DNA from: Caldicellulosiruptor diazotrophicus
GTDB taxonomy: Bacteria; Bacillota; Thermoanaerobacteria; Caldicellulosiruptorales; Caldicellulosiruptoraceae
Direction: 5' to 3'
Assembly: GCF_017347585.1 (NCBI RefSeq)
Contig: NZ_AP024480.1
Span: 1 to 64,000, forward strand
DNA: 64,000 bases
The notes beneath the pieces are model-generated. The model did no database searches. It was not told the DNA's origin and saw nothing but the letters and a program-made list of their open reading frames with translations. Shown here in pieces: positions 56,628-64,000 of this stretch; the first letter of the stretch is position 1, and each line of letters begins with the position of its first letter. The position numbers were made by a program, and so were the translations under genes.

Positions 56628-57584
56628 ATGGAATCAGCTATCTCACCAAATATGCAGCAAAGCCGTAAAAGTAGTTTTAGAAAATTTTTGCACAAATTAA
56701 ATGAACAAAAATACCTTCAGGCAATGGCGATACCCGGTGTAATTTGGATGATAATTTTTAACTATATACCAATGTATGGAATCATAATTGCATTTAAAGA
56801 ATATGATATTACGCTGGGGTTTAATAGGTCACCATGGGTTGGGTTAGCAAACTTTAAAGAATTCTTTGCTGATGAAAGGTTTTGGCTAATTATCAAAAAT
56901 ACTGTTGGTATAAGTTTTTTCAAGCTTTTAGTAGGATTTCCATTACCAATTTTGTTTGCTGTGCTTTTAAATGAACTTGTATCTGTGAGATTTAAAAGAA
57001 CTGTTCAAACAATATCATACCTGCCTCACTTTATCTCTTGGGTTGTACTTGGTGGAATACTTATGAACTGGCTGTCTGAAACAGGTCTTATAAATATAAT
57101 TTTGACCAAATTAGGAATACTAAAGCAACCAATAGCTTTTTTAGCAGAACCCAAATATTTTTGGGGAATAACAGTTGTATCTGAGGTTTGGAAAGAGCTT
57201 GGTTGGAATGCGATAATATACTTAGCAGCAATTGCTGGAATTGACCCCGAACTTTATGAAGCAGCAACAGTTGATGGGGCGGGAAGATTCACAAAGATGT
57301 TTAAGATAACCATACCGTGTATCTCTGGTACAATTGCTATTATGTTTATTTTGGCAGTAAGTGGGCTTATGAACTCCAACTTTGACCAGATTTTTGTTCT
57401 CAGAAATCCACTTAATGCTGACGCTTCTGACGTTATTGATATATATGTTTATCGAATGGGGATAGAAGCTTTCAGGTTCTCATATGCAACTGCAATTGGT
57501 CTTTTTAAGTCAATAATTGCGCTAATGTTATTACTTACAGCTAATACTTTAACAAAGAAACTTACAGACAAATCACTATTTTAA
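56628..57584 (+). CDS. Carbohydrate ABC transporter permease (LplB-like)
   Basis: The 318-residue inner-membrane permease of the CUT1/oligosaccharide type has about six helices. The cytoplasmic EAA loop reads ELYEAATVDGAGRFTKMFKITIP, which contacts the ATPase. The N-terminus AIPGVIWMIIFNYIPMYGI is characteristic of the LplB subfamily, which imports aldouronate or other plant-polysaccharide oligosaccharides in Firmicutes. No ATPase gene is in the cluster, as is usual, since a shared MsmK-type ATPase serves several importers. It starts a three-gene importer operon. Confidence 0.92.
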   Translation: MESAISPNMQQSRKSSFRKFLHKLNEQKYLQAMAIPGVIWMIIFNYIPMYGIIIAFKEYDITLGFNRSPWVGLANFKEFFADERFWLIIKNTVGISFFKLLVGFPLPILFAVLLNELVSVRFKRTVQTISYLPHFISWVVLGGILMNWLSETGLINIILTKLGILKQPIAFLAEPKYFWGITVVSEVWKELGWNAIIYLAAIAGIDPELYEAATVDGAGRFTKMFKITIPCISGTIAIMFILAVSGLMNSNFDQIFVLRNPLNADASDVIDIYVYRMGIEAFRFSYATAIGLFKSIIALMLLLTANTLTKKLTDKSLF

Positions 57585-57625
57585 ATCTATCTAAAGTATG
57601 TTTAAAAAAGAGGTGGAAATAAACT

Positions 57626-58510
57626 ATGAAAATTAAATCTTCAGTTGGAGATAGAGTGTTTAATATAGTCAATGTCACACTTATGATTATTATCTGTTTT
57701 TTAACATTATATCCAGTTTGGTACATTATAGTATATTCATTTAACGAAGGAAAGGATGCGATGCTTGGCGGTATCTATTTTTGGCCGCGCAAGTTTACGT
57801 TAGATAATTACAAAACAGTATTTAGCAATAGCGACATCACAACAGCATTTATGGTAACAGTAGCAAGAACTGTTATAACAACTACGCTGCACGTATTTTT
57901 TACTTCAATGGTTGCATATGCGTTCTTAAGAAAAGAGCTTATGGGAAGAAAGATTTACATGGCAATGGGAACAGTAACCCTCTTTTTTGGAGGAGGTCTT
58001 ATACCGTACTTCCTACTTATTAAAAGTTTGGGGCTATACAATACATTTTGGGTATATGTAATACCTGGAATGTTCAACTTTTACAATCTCATTATATTTC
58101 AGGCCTTTTTCAGAGAACTTCCAATTGAACTTGAAGAGTCTGCTAAAATCGATGGTGCCAATGATTTTGTTATATTCACAAGGATAATTTTACCACTTTC
58201 AACACCAGTTTTGGCAACAATAGCACTCTTTGTTGGTGTTTATAACTGGAATGACTATTTCATGGGTGTTATTTTTATCAATAACCCAAAACTGCAACCC
58301 ATCCAGACATTTTTGTACAAGGTAATAGCGCAGGTTACTTCAAACCAGATGCTTGCTTATGCCCCAGGTGGGATTGCAACACGAAATGTAACTTCTCAAT
58401 CGTTAAAGATGGCAACTATGGTTATAACCACAATGCCAATTGTATGTGTATACCCGTTTTTACAGAAATATTTTGTTAAAGGACTTTTAATAGGTGCAAT
58501 AAAAGGATAA
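57626..58510 (+). CDS. Carbohydrate ABC transporter permease (YtcP-like)
   Basis: The 294-residue second permease has about six transmembrane helices and an EAA-type loop ELEESAKIDGANDFVIFTRIILP near residue 170. The signature SFNEGKDAMLGGIYFWPRKF near the N-terminus fits the YtcP/LplC subfamily. It pairs with the preceding permease to form the translocation channel. GAGGTGGAAA precedes the ATG at 57626. It is followed by a hairpin-containing gap and then the binding protein. Confidence 0.92.
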   Translation: MKIKSSVGDRVFNIVNVTLMIIICFLTLYPVWYIIVYSFNEGKDAMLGGIYFWPRKFTLDNYKTVFSNSDITTAFMVTVARTVITTTLHVFFTSMVAYAFLRKELMGRKIYMAMGTVTLFFGGGLIPYFLLIKSLGLYNTFWVYVIPGMFNFYNLIIFQAFFRELPIELEESAKIDGANDFVIFTRIILPLSTPVLATIALFVGVYNWNDYFMGVIFINNPKLQPIQTFLYKVIAQVTSNQMLAYAPGGIATRNVTSQSLKMATMVITTMPIVCVYPFLQKYFVKGLLIGAIKG

Positions 58511-58544
58511 TTGTATTTCAAGTTGGTTATACCACCCTGGCGGC

Positions 58545-58563
58545 AACTGCACAGTGTGCAGTT
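58545..58563 (+). repeat. Hairpin in the permease/binding-protein gap
   Basis: AACTGCAC (58545-58552) and GTGCAGTT (58556-58563) form a perfect 8-bp stem with a three-base loop. It stands about 45 bases before the binding-protein start, where a hairpin can protect or reset mRNA so that the binding protein is made in excess. It lacks a T run, so it is not a classic terminator. Confidence 0.5.
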
Positions 58564-58608
58564 TGCAAATAAAAAATAAATTAAAGTGTAGGGAGGTTTG
58601 ATGATAGT

Positions 58609-60219
58609 ATGGTTTACAAATTTAAAAGATTATTTGTTATGTTGCTTGTGTTGGCCTTTGTTGTAAGTATAATTCCTATTGCTGTAAGTTCAGCAGCAAG
58701 TTCTGTCAAGCCTGGTTGGAAGGAAGATGCCAAAAAACCAATAACATTTGACTGGTACATCAACTTTTCGTGGTTTGGAACAAAGTGGGGTGGAAATGCA
58801 GTTTCTGATTATGTTACTAAAAAGACTGGTGTAAAGATTAACTTTATTGTTCCAGCAGGAAATGAAAACGAAAAGTTAAATGTTATGATTGCGTCAAATA
58901 CACTACCAGACTTTATAACTCTTGGCTGGTGGGAAGAAGCTGTAAGAAAAATGATATCAGGAAAACTTGTATATGCTTTGGATGAACTTGCAAAGAAGTA
59001 TGACCCATATTTCTTCACTGTTGCAAATAAACAGAGGCTTGGATGGTACACACAGCCAGATGGTCATGTTTATGGCTATCCAAATGCTTCCTATACACCA
59101 GATGATTTTAAAAATCCAAAACTTAAAATATATTCTAACCAGACATTCTTAGTCAGAAAGGACATGTACGAAGCTCTTGGTAAGCCTGATATGAGGAAAC
59201 CAGACACATTCTTAAAAGCGTTAGCTGATGCTAAGAAGAAATTCCCAACAGTAAATGGTCAGCCTCTTATCCCGATCGGGTTCCATGAATTCACAGATAC
59301 AGGGTGTTATTCGTTTGAAACATATTTATGGAATTTTTTAGCACTTCCACGTGAGAGAAACGGGAAACTCTATGATGTAAGAGAAAATCCGGAATATATA
59401 AGATGGCTCAAAACATTTAACGAAGCATACAGAAGAGGATTAATAGCAAAAGACGTATTTATTGACAAAAGAGCACAGATGGAAGAAAAGATTGCCCAAG
59501 GCAGATACTTTAGTATGATTTATCAGAGGACAGACTTTGTTGCTCAGCAGCAAGAGCTATACAAGAAGAATCCAAACATGATATATATCGCAGTTGATGG
59601 TCCTGCAAACTCGAAACTTGAAAAACCAAAGCTTGCAGGTCCTGGCATTGCAGGTTGGACTCTCACCATGATTTCAAAGAACAACAAAGATCCAAAAAGA
59701 GCTATAAGATTTATGAGCTACTGGCTCAGCCCAGAAGGTCAAAAAGATTTCTATCTTGGGCCAAAAGGTGTAACATGGGATGTTATTAATGGCAAAGAGC
59801 AGTTCAAGCCAGAGGTAGTAAAACTTATGCAGACAGACAGACCAACATTTGACAAAAAATATGGTGCAGAGCTTACCTACTGGATGCTTGGTGATTGGCC
59901 ATATGTATCGCAATGGGATCCAGGTATGCCACCATACCTGCAACAGATGGCAGACTGGACAGTCGGCAAGACTGTAAGCTATGCGCAGTATGATGGGCTT
60001 GACCCAGCTGCTGACTCACCCGAAGGTGTTATTGCAAGAAAAGTTGCACTCAAGTGGGGGCAAGTATTGCCAAAACTTATAATGGCAAAATCAAGCTCAG
60101 AATTTGATAAAATATTCAAAGAATTTGTTGATTACAAAAAACAAGTGGGTTATGACAAAGTTCTTGCATATATGCAGAAGAAGCTTGAAGAAAATAAAAA
60201 GAAGTTAGGGCTCAAATAA
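58609..60219 (+). CDS. Sugar-binding protein of the ABC importer (LipO-like)
   Basis: The 536-residue secreted solute-binding protein of the large LplA/LipO class has a signal peptide to about residue 30 and then WYINFSWFGTKWGGN, TLPDFITLGWWEEAVR and YWLSPEGQKDFYLGPKGVTW, typical for cluster-1 oligosaccharide binders. No cysteine occurs in the first 40 residues, so the expected lipobox is missing. The GGGAGG site lies at 58591-58596. It presumably delivers an oligosaccharide to the two permeases upstream. A strong terminator follows, separating it from the two-component system. Confidence 0.92.
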   Translation: MVYKFKRLFVMLLVLAFVVSIIPIAVSSAASSVKPGWKEDAKKPITFDWYINFSWFGTKWGGNAVSDYVTKKTGVKINFIVPAGNENEKLNVMIASNTLPDFITLGWWEEAVRKMISGKLVYALDELAKKYDPYFFTVANKQRLGWYTQPDGHVYGYPNASYTPDDFKNPKLKIYSNQTFLVRKDMYEALGKPDMRKPDTFLKALADAKKKFPTVNGQPLIPIGFHEFTDTGCYSFETYLWNFLALPRERNGKLYDVRENPEYIRWLKTFNEAYRRGLIAKDVFIDKRAQMEEKIAQGRYFSMIYQRTDFVAQQQELYKKNPNMIYIAVDGPANSKLEKPKLAGPGIAGWTLTMISKNNKDPKRAIRFMSYWLSPEGQKDFYLGPKGVTWDVINGKEQFKPEVVKLMQTDRPTFDKKYGAELTYWMLGDWPYVSQWDPGMPPYLQQMADWTVGKTVSYAQYDGLDPAADSPEGVIARKVALKWGQVLPKLIMAKSSSEFDKIFKEFVDYKKQVGYDKVLAYMQKKLEENKKKLGLK

Positions 60220-60248
60220 TTAATATACTTAAATAGAATGTTTGAGGG

Positions 60249-60287
60249 GGCTGATGGTAAGGGAAATTGTTGCCATCAGCCTTTTTT
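60249..60287 (+). terminator. Terminator after the binding-protein gene
   Basis: GGCTGATGGTAA (60249-60260) pairs with TTGCCATCAGCC (60270-60281, one G-T), then T6. Confidence 0.92.
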
Positions 60288-60376
60288 AAAAATTAATAAT
60301 TTTTAAACCAAGGTTTTAGCAATTTTTGATGGTATAATGAGATTATAAATGTAAAGAACAAAGGGTTGAATTTAAA

Positions 60377-62203
60377 ATGAAATTAAAGAAAATTCAAATG
60401 TTTTTGAAAGAATTCTTTAAACTAAATGTAAGACAAAAATTAATTTTGACGTATATTTTAGTTGTTGCAATTCCACTTTCGGTTTTACAGATAAATGCAT
60501 TTTATAAAGTTAGGTTAATGACAGAAAAGGAATACATAAATAACATAAATTTTGAAGTTCACAAATTAAAAGGAGATATTTTAAAAAATGTCGAACAATT
60601 CATAAAAGCAACACAATTTGTTCTTAATAATCAGGAATTTATAGATTTTGTTTCAAACTACCAAGAGAGAAATATTGACGAGATTTACACATTTAAGATA
60701 AATGTGCTTGATAAAATTGAATACCTCCAATATGTCAATTTTAATATAAATCGTGTTAGATTTTTTACAAACAACAATTACATACCTGAAGTTTGGCCTA
60801 CATTATACCAAATAGATAGATTAAAAAATCTTTCTTTTATGAAAGGTTTTTTGAATGACAATTCTGAAAATACACTCTGGAAATTTGATAATCTTGATGT
60901 TCTTGGTCCACCATTAAACCATGAAGAAAGGGTGGTTTCACTTTATACAAAGGTTAATGACTTGATGGGGAATTTAATTGGTGTAATAGAGGTTAATATG
61001 AAAATGGACGAGTTTTTTGCAGGAGAACTTTTAAGGCAGAACAATAACTCTATTTTAATTGTGGAATCAGAAAATGGCGAAAGAATATTTAGCCAAGACA
61101 CTGATGAGCTTTTAAAGCGTTTTAAAATAAATAGAATCAATTTAATAAATATCCTTAAAAAAAGTACAACATTTAAAAAAGATCAAGGAATAGTAAGATT
61201 AAAAATAGGGAAAAAACCTGCTGCATTTGTTTTTTGTTCACTGAATGTACCATCTATTAAAATTTTTAAAATTATCTTTTTTGATGACCTTGCCAATAAA
61301 ATAAATAAAATAACATTTCAAATGTTATGGCAGGTGTTAATTCTAATATTTGCATCATCATTATTGATTTTTATATTGATAACACTAATTTTGAGAAAAT
61401 TGAAGCAAATTATCACAAGCATGAGAGCAGTAGAAAATGGAAATTTTGATATTCATATAGATATAAAAGGAGATGATGAGATAGATGAACTTGCTCAGCA
61501 TTTTCTCAAAATGGTTGAAAAACTTAAAACTCTCATTGGAGAGACAGTCAGAAGAGAGGTTGCACAAAAAGATGCTCAGATAAAAGCATTGCAGTCACAG
61601 ATAAATGCCCATTTTATCTATAACGTTCTTGAAAATATCAAAATGATGGCGGAATACGCTGAAAACTATGAGGTTGCTAATGCTATTACCAGACTTGGTA
61701 AAATGATGAGATACAACATGAGCTGGAAAAGAAAGTTTGTAACTATTAAAGAAGAACTTGAAAATATTCAAAATTATATTTCTCTTATGAACATAAGATA
61801 TGACAATCAAATAAAACTTACTACAAATGTAGATGAAAGCGTATTAGAGTTTGAAATACCAAAACTTATACTTCAGCCTGTGGTTGAAAATGCAATAAAC
61901 CATGGAATAGAACCCAAAGGAGAGGGTGGAAGCATATTTATTGATATAAGTAAAATTGGGGAATTTATTGTCATTTCAGTAATTGATGATGGACTTGGCA
62001 TTGAAGAAGAAAAACTGAAATTACTTCAACAAGCAATAGATGGAGAAGAAGATATTGAATGTTTTTCTGGGCAGGGAATTGCTCTTAAAAATGTAAATGA
62101 GAGAATAAAAATAGCTTATGGGAAGGATTATGGTCTTAAAATTGAAAGCAAGAAGGGAGAATTTACTAAGGTTACAATAACACTTCCTTATAATTCAATT
62201 TGA
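60377..62203 (+). CDS. YesM-like sensor histidine kinase
   Basis: The 608-residue kinase has two transmembrane helices (about 20-40 and 315-338) flanking a large extracellular sensor domain. A HAMP (about 340-390) and a His_kinase domain of the YesM type follow, with QSQINAHFIYNVLENIKMM carrying the phospho-acceptor His, then the ATPase box (VVENAINHGIE, DDGLGIEEEKL, GIALKNVNERI). The canonical INPHF motif reads INAHF here. It is followed after 13 bases by a YesN-like regulator. With the importer next door it probably senses an extracellular sugar and induces the transport genes. Confidence 0.93.
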   Translation: MKLKKIQMFLKEFFKLNVRQKLILTYILVVAIPLSVLQINAFYKVRLMTEKEYINNINFEVHKLKGDILKNVEQFIKATQFVLNNQEFIDFVSNYQERNIDEIYTFKINVLDKIEYLQYVNFNINRVRFFTNNNYIPEVWPTLYQIDRLKNLSFMKGFLNDNSENTLWKFDNLDVLGPPLNHEERVVSLYTKVNDLMGNLIGVIEVNMKMDEFFAGELLRQNNNSILIVESENGERIFSQDTDELLKRFKINRINLINILKKSTTFKKDQGIVRLKIGKKPAAFVFCSLNVPSIKIFKIIFFDDLANKINKITFQMLWQVLILIFASSLLIFILITLILRKLKQIITSMRAVENGNFDIHIDIKGDDEIDELAQHFLKMVEKLKTLIGETVRREVAQKDAQIKALQSQINAHFIYNVLENIKMMAEYAENYEVANAITRLGKMMRYNMSWKRKFVTIKEELENIQNYISLMNIRYDNQIKLTTNVDESVLEFEIPKLILQPVVENAINHGIEPKGEGGSIFIDISKIGEFIVISVIDDGLGIEEEKLKLLQQAIDGEEDIECFSGQGIALKNVNERIKIAYGKDYGLKIESKKGEFTKVTITLPYNSI

Positions 62204-62225
62204 TTTCATAAAAGGTGTGATAAGG

Positions 62226-63767
62226 ATGAGAAGGGTTTTGATTGTAGACGATGAGAAGTTAATTCGAAAAGGAATACGCACAATATTAGAAAGAAATCTT
62301 GGTAATTTAGAAATAACTGAGGCAATGAACGGCAAAGAAGCACTTGACTTACTTTTAAAGGACAAGTATGATATTCTGTTTATTGATATTAGACTACCAG
62401 TAATGGATGGAATAACTGTTCTAAAGAAAATACAGAACATCAAGCAAAAGCCAAAGATTATAATCATTAGTGGATATGATGAATTTAGTTACGCAAAAGA
62501 ATGTATGCAGCTTGGTGCGAGGGGATATCTTTTAAAGCCAATTGATAAAAAGGAACTTTTAGAGTTTGTTCAAAAATTAATATATGAGATTGAAGAGGAA
62601 GAAAAAAGTCAACGACTTTTGTCTTTTCAGCGTTTTATGCGCACGAAAATGATAGAATCTGAGGTAAACAATGTTATCTTTTCGGGCATAGATATTAATA
62701 CTTTTGCTAAAAGACTTTATGACCTTGATATTAAAATTGACGAACAATATTTGGGAATATACTTGTTATTTCCATTATCAAATTTGGATGATAACAATTT
62801 TAATTTTGAAGAACAGAAGCTAAATCTGAACAAAATAGTACCAAATGATAGTTATATTATCACAATATACAATCAAAGAAGAGATATGCTGATACTAACA
62901 AAAAATTTATTTTCACTTCAAGAGATAAATAGTCTTTTTGAAAATACATACAGAAAAAAAGTATATATCGGGATTTACAATGAGATGAGAAGGATAGATG
63001 AGATTAAACTCATATATGAAAATGCAAGTAAAGCAGCAATATGGGCGTTTTTGTGTCAAAACCAGTCTGAAATTTATTCTAATGTATTGGCGAAAAAATA
63101 TGAAGCATTAAGGATAAGTGAAAATATAGAAAAATTTAAAGAACTTATTCTTGCTGGGAAGCGAGCTGAAGCAATTGGGTTTGTAGAAAATATTTTTGAA
63201 AAAAATATTTTGAATTTTCAATTAGAAGATATACTTAATCTTACAAATGAGATTTATACAAAGGTAATAGACTGGTTTTGTCATCATATCCCTAAGAAAA
63301 TATTGGATATTCATGAATTTCAGAATTTAAATTGTATATTTAACTTTCAAACTTTCAGTGAATATGTAGGACATTTAAAAAAATTTGTTATTGATTCAAC
63401 AAAGATGATAAGTTCACTAAAAGGTATATTAAATGTTAAAGATGAAATTGATAAGGCTATAGATTATATAAATAAAAACTATAATAAAGACATAAATATG
63501 GCACTTGTTGCAAACTATGTATCATTGAATTATTACTATTTTTCTACAATATTTAAAGAAAAAACTGGAATGAGTTTTTTAGACTATCTAAACAAAATAA
63601 GAATTGAAAAGGCAAAAGAACTTCTTGTAAAAACTAACCTCAAGATATGGGAGATTGCGGAAAAAGTTGGTTATAAAAATCCTAAACATTTCGCAAGGAT
63701 ATTTAAAGACATTACTGGAATTACTCCAAATGAATACAGAGATGCCCAAAAAAGATTACAAAAATAA
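62226..63767 (+). CDS. YesN-like AraC-family response regulator
   Basis: The 513-residue regulator has a receiver domain (VLIVDDEKLIRKG, phospho-acceptor Asp in ILFIDIRLPVMDG, and the Lys of RGYLLKPIDKKEL), a long helical middle, and a C-terminal AraC HTH pair (NYNKDINMALVANYVSLNYY; LNKIRIEKAKELLVKTNLKI and GYKNPKHFARIFKDITGITP). ATG 62226 is preferred over GTG 62217 because AAAGGTG (62211-62217) is then correctly spaced. It acts with the YesM kinase upstream, most likely activating the ABC importer or the following secreted-protein gene. Confidence 0.93.
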   Translation: MRRVLIVDDEKLIRKGIRTILERNLGNLEITEAMNGKEALDLLLKDKYDILFIDIRLPVMDGITVLKKIQNIKQKPKIIIISGYDEFSYAKECMQLGARGYLLKPIDKKELLEFVQKLIYEIEEEEKSQRLLSFQRFMRTKMIESEVNNVIFSGIDINTFAKRLYDLDIKIDEQYLGIYLLFPLSNLDDNNFNFEEQKLNLNKIVPNDSYIITIYNQRRDMLILTKNLFSLQEINSLFENTYRKKVYIGIYNEMRRIDEIKLIYENASKAAIWAFLCQNQSEIYSNVLAKKYEALRISENIEKFKELILAGKRAEAIGFVENIFEKNILNFQLEDILNLTNEIYTKVIDWFCHHIPKKILDIHEFQNLNCIFNFQTFSEYVGHLKKFVIDSTKMISSLKGILNVKDEIDKAIDYINKNYNKDINMALVANYVSLNYYYFSTIFKEKTGMSFLDYLNKIRIEKAKELLVKTNLKIWEIAEKVGYKNPKHFARIFKDITGITPNEYRDAQKRLQK

Positions 63768-63932
63768 AAAGTGTATTGTAAAATACTAATAATAATATAT
63801 GCACGCATCCGCAAACAATAAAAGACTTAAAAATAGCAACTGTAACTAAAAAATAATGCCTTTTTTTGCTTGGATGATTTTGATAAATGTATGATATAGG
63901 AATATCAAATTTTTTGAGAGGTGTGAAGGCGG

Positions 63933-64000
63933 ATGCGTTCAAAAAAGTTTGTTGCCAATTTTCTATTGTTTGCATTTTTAATTATGACTATTTTTCCGGG
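63933..64000 (+). CDS. Start of a secreted protein, truncated by the window end
   Basis: The ATG at 63933 opens a frame to the last base: MRSKKFVANFLLFAFLIMTI and on, a typical signal peptide with positive start and hydrophobic core. GAGAGGTGTG (63917-63926) serves as ribosome site. Context after the YesMN genes suggests a secreted polysaccharide-acting or surface protein, but nothing of the mature part is visible. Confidence 0.6.
   Translation, partial: MRSKKFVANFLLFAFLIMTIFP

Overview
The window looks like the origin-proximal end of the chromosome of a low-GC, anaerobic, thermophilic, Gram-positive bacterium, most probably Caldicellulosiruptor or a close relative. This is an inference from AT-rich DNA, the dnaA-dnaN-recF-remB-gyrB-gyrA order, sporulation and Wal-type regulatory genes, a three-SLH-domain surface protein and a YesMN-linked sugar ABC transporter. 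No database search was possible. Base 1 is the first base of dnaA.

Layout. (1) 1-8.8 kb: replication block dnaA, a DnaA-box origin region, dnaN, recF, remB, gyrB, gyrA, with a decayed antitoxin-like remnant between gyrB and gyrA. (2) 9-13.6 kb: a secreted beta-propeller protein converging on a three-part protein (UvrD-like helicase, PD-(D/E)xK-like nuclease, LexA-type S24 peptidase). (3) 13.8-20.5 kb: an accessory and decay zone with a peroxiredoxin, an Uma2 nuclease-like protein, a Phd antitoxin with a broken PIN toxin, a frameshifted methyltransferase, a WG-repeat secreted protein, lemA and TPM-domain remnants, and an intact PIN toxin/antitoxin pair between two copies of a 64-bp repeat. (4) 20.5-29.4 kb: thiT, purA, a heterodimeric ABC exporter whose second half is frameshifted, tRNA-Lys and tRNA-Glu, an iron-sulfur aldo/keto reductase, a SpoIIM-family protein and a metallo-hydrolase. 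(5) 29.4-38.9 kb: an exopolysaccharide cluster with O-antigen ligase and polymerase-like membrane proteins, four GT4 glycosyltransferases (one frameshifted) and a WbaP/WcaJ-type initiating phosphotransferase. (6) 38.9-43.2 kb: a coiled-coil protein built on 21-bp tandem repeats, a macro-domain protein, and an IS607-type element (serine-recombinase TnpA plus TnpB). (7) 43.4-50.6 kb: a 1774-residue SLH/transglutaminase-like surface protein, and pyrG. (8) 50.6-56.4 kb: a small membrane protein and a walR-walK-(secreted protein)-walH-walI operon. (9) 56.6-64 kb: a sugar ABC importer (two permeases and a binding protein), its YesM/YesN two-component system, and the start of a further secreted protein cut by the window end.

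How genes work together: block 1 starts and sustains replication. Blocks 5 and 6-7 build and decorate the cell surface. Block 8 senses envelope state. Block 9 imports and senses an oligosaccharide. The most unusual object is the helicase-nuclease-LexA-peptidase fusion at 11.1-13.6 kb. Its peptidase has the Ser and Lys of the catalytic dyad and an Ala-Gly site at LexA-like spacing, which suggests a DNA-damage-triggered self-cleaving nuclease-helicase. Three otherwise intact genes are each broken at a homopolymer run (A7, T8, T8), a pattern that needs read-level or proteomic checking.
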